Source: Rhinopithecimicrobium faecis (GTDB lineage: Bacteria > Bacteroidota > Bacteroidia > Sphingobacteriales > Sphingobacteriaceae). From it: 64,000 nt of DNA. A program made the translations under genes and the position numbers. The stretch's first letter is position 1. Each line of letters begins with the position of its first letter. The stretch spans positions 1 through 64,000 of the forward strand of contig JAGKSB010000017.1 in the NCBI GenBank assembly GCA_017942165.1, written 5' to 3'. The notes under the pieces are model-generated. The model worked only from the letters and a program-made list of their open reading frames with translations. It was not told the origin of the DNA and searched no databases. Of the stretch, positions 35,243 through 44,472 are shown one piece after another.

Positions 35243-35322
35243 TTTGTATTGCGTGTGCAATTTGCGTATAATTGTATCAATAAAATGTATATATAATTAG
35301 TTAATACAAAAGATTGATACAA
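35243..35322. promoter_or_regulatory. prophage switch region: nested inverted repeats
   Basis: Between the divergent repressor and early genes, TTTGTATT (35243-35250) is inverted at 35303-35310 and TTGTATCAAT (35272-35281) is inverted at 35313-35322. In addition TGTGCAATTTGCGTATA (35254-35270) recurs with one mismatch inside the repressor gene (35061-35077). These are likely operators of the lysogeny switch. Confidence 0.62.
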
Positions 35323-35335
35323 ATTTACTAAAAAT

Positions 35336-35581
35336 ATGCTTAACACTGAGAAACAAAAAATTGAGGTTAGTCCATTAGAGATTGTGTTCTTCTATAATAA
35401 CATGACTTCTACGATGAAACGTATGGTGGCTGATAGGCTTAATGAAAATGGTTTAAGTGCTAAACGTGAGAATATATATCGCGAATTGCAAACACTAAAG
35501 AAAGAATATGATGCCGAGATAATTACCCAAGCGAGACGAATTTTAAAAGAATTTAAAGGACTAGAATTTAACAACCAATAA
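35336..35581 (+). CDS. phage early protein, unknown, possible small regulator
   Basis: The first gene of the rightward early operon codes for 81 residues, mostly helical and charged (MKRMVADRLNENGLSAKREN, then REELQ-like helices). Its position opposite the repressor is that of a Cro or CII-type regulator, but no clear helix-turn-helix motif is seen. The next gene starts 10 bases after its stop. Confidence 0.65.
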   Translation: MLNTEKQKIEVSPLEIVFFYNNMTSTMKRMVADRLNENGLSAKRENIYRELQTLKKEYDAEIITQARRILKEFKGLEFNNQ

Positions 35582-35591
35582 GGCTAACAAT

Positions 35592-36029
35592 ATGATTACT
35601 GCAACAATCCACCCTGATCAACGCGTATTAGTAGTTCAGTATCCTGACTTTACTAATCTTAAACAAGAGGTTCATTTAATTTCAAGCAATCAACATGCTG
35701 AGAATTTAATTCGGATTAGATCCGTAAAATTTATATCCAATGCATTGCGGAGCTATGTTAATGGCCGTGAAGTAGCCTATTTTTATGCTGGCAGCTTAAC
35801 AATTCCAAGAATAACAGCCATTGCACAATTGCGATTAATCTTAGATACTTTTTCTGAGGGATCTTTAATCCGATTAACTCACCGCATTGCCCAGGCTAAA
35901 CATGCTCTAAATAAAATAGAGCCATCGCTGAACTCTAGTAAGCGCATTAATTACGAGCAGAAAATAAAACCTGTATTGGAGTGGTGCGACCAATATGCCG
36001 CTGCTGCTTATCCAATCCTAAAGAAATAA
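35592..36029 (+). CDS. phage early protein, unknown
   Basis: The 145-residue product contains a beta-rich start (TATIHPDQRVLVVQYPDF) and a helical end (YEQKIKPVLEWCDQY). It follows the 81-residue gene by 10 bases in the same operon. No family recognised. Confidence 0.68.
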   Translation: MITATIHPDQRVLVVQYPDFTNLKQEVHLISSNQHAENLIRIRSVKFISNALRSYVNGREVAYFYAGSLTIPRITAIAQLRLILDTFSEGSLIRLTHRIAQAKHALNKIEPSLNSSKRINYEQKIKPVLEWCDQYAAAAYPILKK

Positions 36030-36143
36030 CCTATGGAGTATGGTCGGTCAAACTATAATCGTTCTTTAAAGACCATAAACCGGATTATGTAGTTTAACGG
36101 TTTTAAAAAAAAATCAACAATTAATTTATTATCAAATGTTTAC

Positions 36144-36162
36144 ACACTTATTAACTAAGTGT
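36144..36162. promoter_or_regulatory. inverted repeat upstream of the primase-helicase gene
   Basis: ACACTTA-ttaac-TAAGTGT lies about 50 bases before the start of the primase-helicase gene. A further structured stretch with ATGGTC/GACCAT lies at 36040-36076. It may be an operator. Confidence 0.35.
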
Positions 36163-36208
36163 ACAGGACTTCTTTTGCTCAATTTTTCTAAATAAAGCCA
36201 TAAAAACA

Positions 36209-39200
36209 ATGAACAATTATAAAATATCAAAGGATGATATCCTTCGCGAAACCAACGGGGGATTGGATATAATTCGCTTTTATGTGCCAGAAATAGATCA
36301 ATTCGCAGGAACTCGTAAGAAGTTTAAATTACACGATGAAAAAACACCTTCAGCTTCCATTAAACAATTGGCTGATGGCAATTATGTTGTGGCTGATTTT
36401 GGGGATGATGGCAAATGGTTGAATGGTATTGCTCTGGCTCAAAAGATGGAGCGTTTGGAATATGGTGAAACTATTAAACTACTAGCGCAACGATTTGGTA
36501 TTGCCAATGCTGAGCAGGTTGAATCTATGTTTCAGCCAACTTTTAAAACGGATAATGCAGCACCTGATCAGGCTGATGGAACTTGGATATTCAATCCGAT
36601 AGAGATTGTGCCTGAATCTCATTTGAGGATTCTGTTTGCAGATAAAATATTCACGCGCATAGACTATGACAAACGTGATATAAAGGATGCCAATGAACGC
36701 AAAGAAGCCGTGCTATCTCATTTGAGATCCGTTCTTATAGAGCAGCACTGGCATGGTCTAACATCATATACCATTATCAAAAATCGTAAAGCAATCACGA
36801 TTACTGCAGCTGAATATTATCCCATCTACCGCATTGAGGAATCTGTGAAAGGTCCAGGGGATCAGTTAAAAGTATTTTCAAAAATTTATCAACCTAAAGC
36901 CAAGGAAAAGAAAAATAGGTTCTTCTACCATGGGGATTTTGATCCTCAATTTCTGCATGGTTTGATGCAATTTAAAAAGGCTTTTGATACGATGCTAAAA
37001 GATTGCCCAGAAGATGAAAGTGGGGAACCATTAAAGAATCCTAAACTCAAAGAGGTTATTTATTGTACAGGCGGCTCTGATGCGCTAAATTTCCGCGCTT
37101 TAGGCTATCATACCATTTATCCATCGTCTGAATATTTTAAGCTTTCTAATACCACGCTAAAATCACTATTTGCAAAAGCAGAGCGTGTATTGACATGCCC
37201 CGATTTGGATATAACAGGGCAGAAGCAGAATCATAAATTATGCATGGATAGCACCGGGGATCTATTTCTAGATATCTGTACCATCGAGCTTCCAGAAGAA
37301 TTACAAGAAAAGCGTGATCAGTATGGCAGGCCTTGTAAGGACCTTAGAGATTATTTAGGTCATTACTCCTCATTTGATTTGTTGAACATCGTTAAAGTGG
37401 CTAAAATGTACCGCTTTTGGGACTATCATCAGGCTACGGATAAGGATGGAAATGCAAAAATAAAATTTGGTCGCCCGGTATATGAATATAAGCTAAGCTC
37501 AGAGCGTGTTTTGAATTTTCTTAAGCGTTGTGGTTTTGGTCGTCATAAGGTATCTGAGGAAACAACAGAATTTGTGCATATGGATTCTAACACCGTGAAA
37601 GTTGTTAAACCAGAAGATGTCAAAGGATTCTTAATTGAGTTTCTTAGAAAACGTTATATGCCTGAAGAGTTAATTAATGTATTGCACCGCTCTCCCTTAT
37701 TAAACGAGGCATCCTTTGCGCAGCTTCCGGTACTTGAATTAGATTTTACAGATCACGACCGCGATGCTCAGTACATGTTTTTCAAAAATGCGACTTGGCG
37801 CATTGATGCCAGTGGGGTAAAGCAATTAAAACCTGCAGATGTGGACCGGATGGTTTGGGCTTCAAAAATCCTTCCTCATTCAGTTCAACAAATGGATAAT
37901 ATGTTTACTGTAACTAAAAATGAAGAAGGACGTTATGATATTGAAATTAAAAACCATGACTGCTTATTCTTTAAATTTTTAACGCAAACGAGTCGCGTAC
38001 ATTGGCGTAAAGAACTCGAAGAAAATCTTGTTCATCTACCCTTAGAGGAGCGTAAAAAATATATAGAAGCTAATAAATTTAATATTGCTGGACCTAACTT
38101 AACTCCTGAGCAGCAATATGAGCAGAAGCTACACTTGATCAACAAAATGTATGCTTTTGGATATTTGATGCATCGCTATAAATCCACTTCACGTCCTTGG
38201 ATTGTGATGCCAATGGATGATACACCCAATAAAGATGGTGGATCTCATGGAGGTACCGGTAAATCAATTTTCTTCACAGGGCTTTATCAAATTAAGAATG
38301 TATTGAAGCTCGACGGAAAAAATGACAAGTTATTTGAAGATAGCCACGTATTTGAACAGGTGAATAAGAATACGGATATCATTTACATTGATGATGCTTC
38401 CCGGAATTTCCCCATGGAAAGAACATTCTCCATGACAACTGGAGCCATCACTGTCAATCCAAAGGGTAAAACTCGGACCACCATTGAATTTAACGATTCT
38501 CCAAAAATGGGTTTGACTACAAATTTTGCGCCTGATGATTTAAGCCCCTCTACATTAAGACGGATTCTATTCATCGGAATGTCCAACTATTACCATGTAG
38601 ATAAAATGGGGGAGTTTAATGAAAATAGACAACCAAAAGATGATTTCGGTAAGGAGCTGTTTAATGAATTTAACGCTGCAGAATGGAATACAACCCTAAA
38701 TTTTATGGCTCAGTGCTGCAGTCTATTTCTGAATTACAATGATATGATTGAAGCTCCTATGGCTAATATCATGCAACGAAATCTAACCAATAATATGGGT
38801 GTAAATTTTCTTGAATGGGCAGAAACTTATTTTTCTGAAGATTCAGGCCGTTTGGATATCCTTGTTCCAGCCGCTATTGCACAAAATGATTATCTACGTG
38901 ATATGGGTATTAAATCGATTACAAGCCAAGGTTTTAATAACAAAATGAAATTGTATGCACTAATGAAAAATTATGTGCTAGCCCCTAAAGAAGTGTTAAA
39001 CCCCGATGGTCGTGTGACTAGATTTTCCGAGGCTATTGAATATGATTCGCGTACGAAGCGTTGGTTTAAGTCCGGAGGAAGTAAAACCCAGACAATGATC
39101 TATCTACAAACTAAAAATAATCCGGTGGATCGCGAAACAATCTTCGATCCGACATTAATCTATGAAGAACTACCTACACCAGTGGCAGGTACAACTGCAC

Positions 39201-39211
39201 CTAATTTTTAA
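36209..39211 (+). CDS. phage primase-helicase (DnaG-like/Toprim plus SF3-type helicase)
   Basis: A 1000-residue replication protein. The N-terminus resembles the DnaG zinc-binding module without its cysteines (KFKLHDEKTPSASIKQLADG). A Toprim-like region follows near residue 285 (IYCTGGSDALNFRALGY, then CPDLDITG), in which the usual catalytic Glu appears replaced by Gly/Ser. The C-terminal half is a helicase of the phage/plasmid SF3 type, with Walker A HGGTGKSIFF near residue 680, Walker B DIIYIDDAS near 723 and a sensor GLTTNFAPDDL. It should prime and unwind phage DNA, and the heptamer array at 40172-40545 may be its target. Confidence 0.85.
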   Translation: MNNYKISKDDILRETNGGLDIIRFYVPEIDQFAGTRKKFKLHDEKTPSASIKQLADGNYVVADFGDDGKWLNGIALAQKMERLEYGETIKLLAQRFGIANAEQVESMFQPTFKTDNAAPDQADGTWIFNPIEIVPESHLRILFADKIFTRIDYDKRDIKDANERKEAVLSHLRSVLIEQHWHGLTSYTIIKNRKAITITAAEYYPIYRIEESVKGPGDQLKVFSKIYQPKAKEKKNRFFYHGDFDPQFLHGLMQFKKAFDTMLKDCPEDESGEPLKNPKLKEVIYCTGGSDALNFRALGYHTIYPSSEYFKLSNTTLKSLFAKAERVLTCPDLDITGQKQNHKLCMDSTGDLFLDICTIELPEELQEKRDQYGRPCKDLRDYLGHYSSFDLLNIVKVAKMYRFWDYHQATDKDGNAKIKFGRPVYEYKLSSERVLNFLKRCGFGRHKVSEETTEFVHMDSNTVKVVKPEDVKGFLIEFLRKRYMPEELINVLHRSPLLNEASFAQLPVLELDFTDHDRDAQYMFFKNATWRIDASGVKQLKPADVDRMVWASKILPHSVQQMDNMFTVTKNEEGRYDIEIKNHDCLFFKFLTQTSRVHWRKELEENLVHLPLEERKKYIEANKFNIAGPNLTPEQQYEQKLHLINKMYAFGYLMHRYKSTSRPWIVMPMDDTPNKDGGSHGGTGKSIFFTGLYQIKNVLKLDGKNDKLFEDSHVFEQVNKNTDIIYIDDASRNFPMERTFSMTTGAITVNPKGKTRTTIEFNDSPKMGLTTNFAPDDLSPSTLRRILFIGMSNYYHVDKMGEFNENRQPKDDFGKELFNEFNAAEWNTTLNFMAQCCSLFLNYNDMIEAPMANIMQRNLTNNMGVNFLEWAETYFSEDSGRLDILVPAAIAQNDYLRDMGIKSITSQGFNNKMKLYALMKNYVLAPKEVLNPDGRVTRFSEAIEYDSRTKRWFKSGGSKTQTMIYLQTKNNPVDRETIFDPTLIYEELPTPVAGTTAPNF

Positions 39212-39228
39212 CCTATAAACCACTAAAT

Positions 39229-39426
39229 ATGAAAACTATTCAACTTAAGGCTTTTGTAAAAGCATTTGACCACGGTCATTACCGAAAATATAAAAATGGA
39301 TTTGAGATACGCGTTTCCAATTTGGACGTTTCTCGAGAAAAAGCTCAATTGCTTATTGATAAGCATCAATGGGATCTGCAGATTTCGGAGTTAGATATTC
39401 GACTACGTTCTTTCTTAGTTAGCTAA
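39229..39426 (+). CDS. small phage protein, unknown
   Basis: The 65-residue basic protein (MKTIQLKAFVKAFDHGHYRK) is encoded 17 bases after the primase-helicase, in a tight run of three small genes. No family recognised. Confidence 0.6.
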   Translation: MKTIQLKAFVKAFDHGHYRKYKNGFEIRVSNLDVSREKAQLLIDKHQWDLQISELDIRLRSFLVS

Positions 39427-39427
39427 T

Positions 39428-39721
39428 ATGGCAAGGTTACTCAAATACGCTCTTTGGCTTAAATTCATTCGGTCAAACCGTAAGATTTATGAAATCATAA
39501 ATACCTATTATGGTAATACAGTCAATGATAATATTGCTTCATTCTCAGTAGCCTTATCAGAAGGAGAGGTCATTACGCAACCTATTGGACAAGAGAAAGC
39601 GCCCTTAACTCATGTTGGTTTTGTTGAGCTTGTAAATGGGCAGCGAAAAGGGGAAGTAATTATTGCATCTGTCGAAGATTTGACGATTTGGGAAATGAAT
39701 AGACACATAACAATCTTATAA
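39428..39721 (+). CDS. small phage protein, unknown
   Basis: The 97-residue product starts one base after the previous stop and overlaps the next gene by one base (TAATG). It contains a beta-rich middle (HVGFVELVNGQRKGEVIIAS). The tight packing supports a real gene. Confidence 0.62.
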   Translation: MARLLKYALWLKFIRSNRKIYEIINTYYGNTVNDNIASFSVALSEGEVITQPIGQEKAPLTHVGFVELVNGQRKGEVIIASVEDLTIWEMNRHITIL

Positions 39722-39939
39722 TGTTAAAAATATATTTCACGGAAATAGAGCAAACCAATTTTCTATCACTCAGGGGATGGGAAATATTCCAGGAAAGTAA
39801 ACAGATTCTTCAGCATGCCCATGGATCCAAATATTTAGAGAGTTCATATCTTGTTTGGTTTGCCCAGAAGAATGGATTGAAACTGGAGCTAGCTAAAGCA
39901 TTTGAAGTTGAGTTGAAACGTAAACTTCTAGCGTTATGA
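39721..39939 (+). CDS. small phage protein, unknown
   Basis: The 72-residue helical protein (QHAHGSKYLESSYLVWFAQK) is coupled to the preceding gene by a TAATG overlap. It is the last gene of the early operon and is followed by a strong terminator. Confidence 0.6.
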   Translation: MLKIYFTEIEQTNFLSLRGWEIFQESKQILQHAHGSKYLESSYLVWFAQKNGLKLELAKAFEVELKRKLLAL

Positions 39940-40003
39940 TTCCATTAGTATGCTCATTTATCCTGGCTTATTTAGCCTCAATAATAGAATCAAATAATAG
40001 CTG

Positions 40004-40038
40004 AAAAAATGCCTCGAATATATCGAGGCATTTTTTTT
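40004..40038 (+). terminator. strong intrinsic terminator of the early/replication operon
   Basis: The stem AAAAAATGCCTCGA with its complement and a 5-base loop is followed by a run of eight T. Confidence 0.93.
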
Positions 40039-40171
40039 GTCTTATAAATGTTTAAACAAATATATTTGGGATAATATCCGTTTACTTTTACGTTTATTTT
40101 TCTACTTTCACCTACTAGGCTCTGCTTACCGTTTCCTTTTTATTCCTTTTATCTATAAAACCTTGAAATTT

Positions 40172-40545
40172 TTGTAATTCTGTAATTAATAAAAAATCAA
40201 TAAGTTAATGACTTAGGATATAGTAAGTTATGACATTACAAATTTTTTATGGGTTTTGTAATGGATTACAAAAATTTGTAATGATTTGTAATATATTTCA
40301 GCCATTACAAATTATTACAAACTTATTTTTTTTGTAATTACAAAAATGAATTACGTAACCAATTGATTATCAGTTTAAATTACAGAATTACAAAAATATT
40401 GGCCAAAAACTGAATAGCACGTTTAAAAAGAAAATGCAGCGCAATTGGCACTTATAAAAATTCTGCTATTTTCCTCTGAAAATAAACATATATTAACGTG
40501 ATATTGCTCCTAGTTAGATCCTAAGCGTAGTGATAGCTTTGTAAT
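40172..40545. repeat. array of TTGTAAT/ATTACAA heptamers, candidate phage replication origin
   Basis: In a gene-free AT-rich stretch of about 600 bases, the heptamer TTGTAAT or its complement occurs exactly at 40172, 40235, 40256, 40265, 40276, 40286, 40304, 40314, 40332, 40337, 40387 and 40539, with near matches at 40180, 40350 and 40379. Several neighbours are about 10 bases apart, one helical turn, and 40332/40337 form a palindrome. Iteron-like spacing next to the primase-helicase operon suggests an initiator-bound origin. A multi-site operator or a transposase-type end is the alternative. Confidence 0.72.
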
Positions 40546-40571
40546 CTTAATTTACTAACAGAAAAACATCA

Positions 40572-40805
40572 ATGGGACACTCTATCAACCCTGATCTCTC
40601 GATCAATGAATGGAAACACGAAATCTCCATGCTAACTAAATCAGCAATAATTGAATTATTATTGAATAAGAATTGTGAGCTTAACTTTCAAAATGATAAG
40701 ATAGCCTCATTGTTTCATTGCATAACGGATGGAAAGATTATGAAAACAGAATTCAAAACAAATGATATGCTTTCAGTAATTGAAAGCTCATTAAAAGAGA
40801 TTTAA
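40572..40805 (+). CDS. small phage protein, unknown
   Basis: The 77-residue product (MGHSINPDLSINEWKHEISM) is encoded just after the last heptamer of the array. One heptamer copy lies 27 bases before its start and could be part of its promoter. No family recognised. Confidence 0.55.
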   Translation: MGHSINPDLSINEWKHEISMLTKSAIIELLLNKNCELNFQNDKIASLFHCITDGKIMKTEFKTNDMLSVIESSLKEI

Positions 40806-40908
40806 GCTTTTAATATATGTGCTAATTTATAGGAATAATTAGTACATATATTTCGCATATCGTGTTCATTTTCTGTATATTTACATATGATTAACTAAAC
40901 CAATTATT

Positions 40909-41451
40909 ATGATTGTAAGCTGTACTATTAAGTCCCAATTATTAAGAGATTACATCCATTCTATATTCGTTTTTGAGGATAATGCTTTTTCCGTTTTTAG
41001 AACGGAGGAGTTTGGAAAATATCTCTGTTCGATGATTAAATATTCACAAGATCCAGTACCACTATTAGAAGGTGATGAGGTCGTCAGATTTCGTATGCCT
41101 AAAACTTCTCATTATCCAAGGATGTATCGTGAGTTCATTTACTTAGATGAAGATGCTAACAAAAAGATTGAAGATATGCTTGACGTACTATTTCGGGTAG
41201 ATTTCAAGATGTACTATTATAACGGTAAAGAGCTTGGCTTACAACAAAAAATTATTATCCAGAATTTCATTATCGCTAAAGGCTTAGTTTCAAAGATAGG
41301 AGACATTGAAACGCTTAAGAAGAGACAGTATCGATCGGAGGCGCGACGAATAAAGCAGCTTGCTTCTAACCTAGCTAGACGTGTTCAGTATCAAAACAAT
41401 GCTATTCAACAGACAATAAAAGTGTTTAACAAATCCCTAAGTCTTAAATAA
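40909..41451 (+). CDS. phage protein, unknown, basic C-terminus
   Basis: The 180-residue protein has an N-terminal half of mixed structure and a Lys/Arg-rich helical end (KKRQYRSEARRIKQLASNLA), which suggests nucleic-acid binding. It stands alone with the next gene one base after its stop. It is possibly a late regulator; no family recognised. Confidence 0.65.
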   Translation: MIVSCTIKSQLLRDYIHSIFVFEDNAFSVFRTEEFGKYLCSMIKYSQDPVPLLEGDEVVRFRMPKTSHYPRMYREFIYLDEDANKKIEDMLDVLFRVDFKMYYYNGKELGLQQKIIIQNFIIAKGLVSKIGDIETLKKRQYRSEARRIKQLASNLARRVQYQNNAIQQTIKVFNKSLSLK

Positions 41452-41452
41452 T

Positions 41453-41842
41453 ATGAAAGATCTCTTCAATCAAATAACAGAATTACATATCACACCAATT
41501 TCTGTAATCATAACCTTGCAAGCTAATCAATCTGGAGGAGTGCAGCTGGAGGTTAAAAATTGGACCGCTTTGGTACATGTTATAGGCACTATCAATTCTA
41601 GTATTAGGGAAAAGCAAACGGATGCCGGTACCCAGATTGATTTTTCATTGAATGCATCTTTGAAAGATTCGCTGGCATTTAAAGAACCTTGCATTTTGAA
41701 AATTACGGTAGCTACTGGAGATGCTTACCTGGTTGGAGATTCTGATCTTCCGATATTCTATCAATGTGATCATTCTGCCTTTGTCACCAAACTAACGATT
41801 GATCATCAATCCTGGCATTATCCCTATAAAATTATTATTTAA
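41453..41842 (+). CDS. phage protein, unknown, beta-rich
   Basis: The 129-residue product has an N-terminal phrase PISVIITLQANQSGGVQLEV and few charges. It is encoded one base after the previous gene, with a terminator 5 bases after its stop. No family recognised. Confidence 0.65.
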   Translation: MKDLFNQITELHITPISVIITLQANQSGGVQLEVKNWTALVHVIGTINSSIREKQTDAGTQIDFSLNASLKDSLAFKEPCILKITVATGDAYLVGDSDLPIFYQCDHSAFVTKLTIDHQSWHYPYKIII

Positions 41843-41846
41843 TTGA

Positions 41847-41883
41847 AAATAAGCCTATCAAGCCCCGCTTGGTAGGCTTATTT
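41847..41883 (+). terminator. intrinsic terminator
   Basis: The stem AAATAAGCCTA...CAAG and its complement, with one internal mismatch and loop ccccg, are followed by T-rich sequence, just before the head module. Confidence 0.85.
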
Positions 41884-41963
41884 CTTTTTGACTTCCCATC
41901 CAAATCGTCCTTTAATCCCCCCTAAGGATTAGACACTTTTGCATAACAAATAATTATAATCCC

Positions 41964-42872
41964 ATGCAAAGGATATTGGAAGCCAATTGGCAAACACTAT
42001 TAACGTCCGCACTTCTTCGAGGTCAATTTTTATTGTCACCGGATATTGCGATCGGCTTAGGTCCACAACTTCAATCTGTTTTTAATAAAGATGCTAGCTT
42101 TCCAGACTCCCAAAAATTGGAACAGATTCCAGTACGGGCTTATTCAGATGATGAGCAAGTGTATGAAGATCTTGAACAAACGACAGAATTTGTAATAGCT
42201 GTATTTCCCTTAAAAGGAGTGATGCTGAAATATGGAACCTGGTGCACCTATGGAACCTTAGATATTGCCGGCTTAATAAAAGTTGCAGCAGCGAAAGAAA
42301 ATGTATCCGCTATTGTGTTAGATATTGATTCCGGTGGAGGCTCCATCAATGCGATTCCCCCCATTATTGATGCGATTGAATATGCACAATCGTTAGGCAA
42401 GCCAGTGATTGCTCATTGTGATACGGCGTGCTCAGCAGCTTATTGGTCCGCTGCAGCTTGTGATTATATATTTTCCGATAATAACCTTTCTTCCACATTT
42501 GGTTCTATTGGTGTGATGATTTCCTTTCCTGATCTAAGAGAATATTATGAAAAGCAAGGAATCAAGTTGCATGAAATTTATGCGACGCCATCTGCAGAAA
42601 AGAATCTTGCATTCAGAAATGCGCTTGATGGGGACTATGATCTGATTACTAAAGAGATGTTGGACCCAGTAGCCTTACAATTTCAAGAAGCAATAAAAAA
42701 ATATCGCTCATCCAAATTAGCTATAGATACACCTGGCATTTTAAATGGTAAGACATTTTCGGGAACTGATTCTGTGAATATCGGTTTAGCCGATACAATT
42801 GGAACACTATCCGACGCCATTAAATATGCTTCCAATATGGCTTTAGCAAAAGAGTTTGTCAATAATTATTAA
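41964..42872 (+). CDS. phage head maturation protease, S49/SppA-type
   Basis: The SppA-like serine protease core is seen: VLDIDSGGGSINAIPPI, then the nucleophile region CDTACSAAYWSAAACDYIF (Ser near residue 155) and the general base Lys in ATPSAEKN (near residue 212). The catalytic Ser and Lys are both in family places. S49 proteases of this size next to the capsid gene mature phage proheads. The next gene codes for the capsid protein, 17 bases later. Confidence 0.88.
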   Translation: MQRILEANWQTLLTSALLRGQFLLSPDIAIGLGPQLQSVFNKDASFPDSQKLEQIPVRAYSDDEQVYEDLEQTTEFVIAVFPLKGVMLKYGTWCTYGTLDIAGLIKVAAAKENVSAIVLDIDSGGGSINAIPPIIDAIEYAQSLGKPVIAHCDTACSAAYWSAAACDYIFSDNNLSSTFGSIGVMISFPDLREYYEKQGIKLHEIYATPSAEKNLAFRNALDGDYDLITKEMLDPVALQFQEAIKKYRSSKLAIDTPGILNGKTFSGTDSVNIGLADTIGTLSDAIKYASNMALAKEFVNNY

Positions 42873-42889
42873 ATCCTAACCCTTAAAAA

Positions 42890-44395
42890 ATGAAATTAGA
42901 TTTCAACAAAATCATTGGATTAGTTGCAGTTTCTTTAGGCTTGTCTGAGTTTAAAGCCAAGTCTGTGACTGAAGAACAAGAACAGAAATTAACGGACCAG
43001 TATGGCGTTGATTTTACGGCTAAGTTCAAAAAAGCGATTGCCGCTGAGGATCCTAAATCAGCAGAAGCAGCGCTCGAAGAGTCTTTAAGACTTCATTTTG
43101 CCGACGAAGCAAGCGCAACTTCAGCATCTGTAGCTGAGCAGTTGACTGCTGCTTTGGCCGAGAATAAGAAAAAGGATCAATTAATTGCTACATTGATGGC
43201 CTCACCCGAGGACCTTCCTGCGCCGGAACATGTGGGAGCAAGCAATGGATCAGCGCAAGCGTTTAAGATTAATAAGAATGCCGGCCATTATTCCGCGGTG
43301 TTAAATGGTCTGAACAATCATAATCTTTCCGCTGCTGATGGTCAGACCATTGACGTGGTGGATGCCTCTTCCGAGTTTAAATCATTCCTATCGAGTAATG
43401 GCACGAACCTAGGCATCATTCGTCAGATCTTTAATGGTTTTACTTCAGCAAAATATTTCCGTACAATCCGTACCGGAGAGGTGCATCGCGCAACTTCCGC
43501 GCACATAAATTCGGTCGTTCAAAAATTCTCCAAAAAATGGACGCCCAAAGGAATTGCGAAGTTTACGCCTATTGCCATTCACAACAGGCACCATAAAATT
43601 AACGTGCCTATTATCCCGGCGGATGTATTGGATACGTATTTGTCATTTCTTTATGATGAGTCAAAGCGCCCAGATGAGATGCCGATTACCAAATACATTT
43701 GGGAGCAGCTTGTTTATCCGAAAATCTTGGATGATATCGAATTCCGTATGATCTTCAAAGGAAAATACGTGGAATCTACCGATCCTAATTCAGCAACGGA
43801 CCCAGAAGAATCGATGGATGGTATCGAAACAATTTTAGTGAAGGAAAAGGCATCCAATAGCTCATCCATTAATTTCTTTACAGAATCAATTAATTGGGAT
43901 ACGGCTACAGATGCCCAGGTGGTGAAATTTGTAAATGATTTTTCTGATTTCGTTGATGATAAATTGAAGATCAAACAAATTTTTGCTTCTGCAAAAGTGA
44001 AACGTCGCTATCAGCGTGCTTATGATTCCCTTTATAAAGGTAAATCAGGAATCACTGGAGAGATTAACAAAGATGCTATTGTTGATTATGGTGAAAAAAC
44101 CATTGTTGCTTTAGATGGAATGGATGGATCTCCAATTCTATATGCAACCACTCCGGAAAACAAAGTGGTGCTAATGAACAAAAACACGGCTCCCTACGTA
44201 ATTAACGACGTACAACGCCATGACTATGAAGTTCGCTTATACGGTGAATTCTGGCTTGGTGCAGGCTTTGAAATCGGTGAATTAGTATTTGCTTATGTAC
44301 CGGCAAACTATGACCCACAAGCGGCTTTAAATCCTTCTGATGAATACAATGATGGCACATCGCCAGGTGGTAGTTCTGATGATGGTGGTTTATAA
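42890..44395 (+). CDS. phage major capsid protein with N-terminal scaffold-like region
   Basis: The 501-residue protein has an Ala/Glu/Lys-rich helical N-terminus (about residues 20-120: EEQEQKLTDQYGVDFTAKF; SVAEQLTAALAENKKKDQL), typical of a scaffold or delta domain that the head protease removes. The remainder has a capsid-like mix, including FRTIRTGEVHRATSAH and HKINVPIIPADVLDTYLSFL. It ends with GGSSDDGGL. The position directly after the protease and the size support the call, though no signature motif exists for capsids. Confidence 0.8.
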   Translation: MKLDFNKIIGLVAVSLGLSEFKAKSVTEEQEQKLTDQYGVDFTAKFKKAIAAEDPKSAEAALEESLRLHFADEASATSASVAEQLTAALAENKKKDQLIATLMASPEDLPAPEHVGASNGSAQAFKINKNAGHYSAVLNGLNNHNLSAADGQTIDVVDASSEFKSFLSSNGTNLGIIRQIFNGFTSAKYFRTIRTGEVHRATSAHINSVVQKFSKKWTPKGIAKFTPIAIHNRHHKINVPIIPADVLDTYLSFLYDESKRPDEMPITKYIWEQLVYPKILDDIEFRMIFKGKYVESTDPNSATDPEESMDGIETILVKEKASNSSSINFFTESINWDTATDAQVVKFVNDFSDFVDDKLKIKQIFASAKVKRRYQRAYDSLYKGKSGITGEINKDAIVDYGEKTIVALDGMDGSPILYATTPENKVVLMNKNTAPYVINDVQRHDYEVRLYGEFWLGAGFEIGELVFAYVPANYDPQAALNPSDEYNDGTSPGGSSDDGGL

Positions 44396-44421
44396 GAGCA
44401 AATAATCAACCCAATAAACCG

Positions 44422-44450
44422 AGTATGGGCCCAGCTGCCCATACTTATTT
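44422..44450 (+). terminator. hairpin between capsid and tube genes
   Basis: AGTATGGGC and its complement with a 6-base loop are followed by TATTTT. It is a weak terminator or a processing hairpin that would tune the level of capsid transcript. Confidence 0.65.
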
Positions 44451-44472
44451 TCTAAAATCTTAAATACCTATT

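Noticed and set aside
40572..41842. Possible holin or lysis genes among small proteins.
   Set aside because: None of the small products there has membrane helices in the holin pattern.
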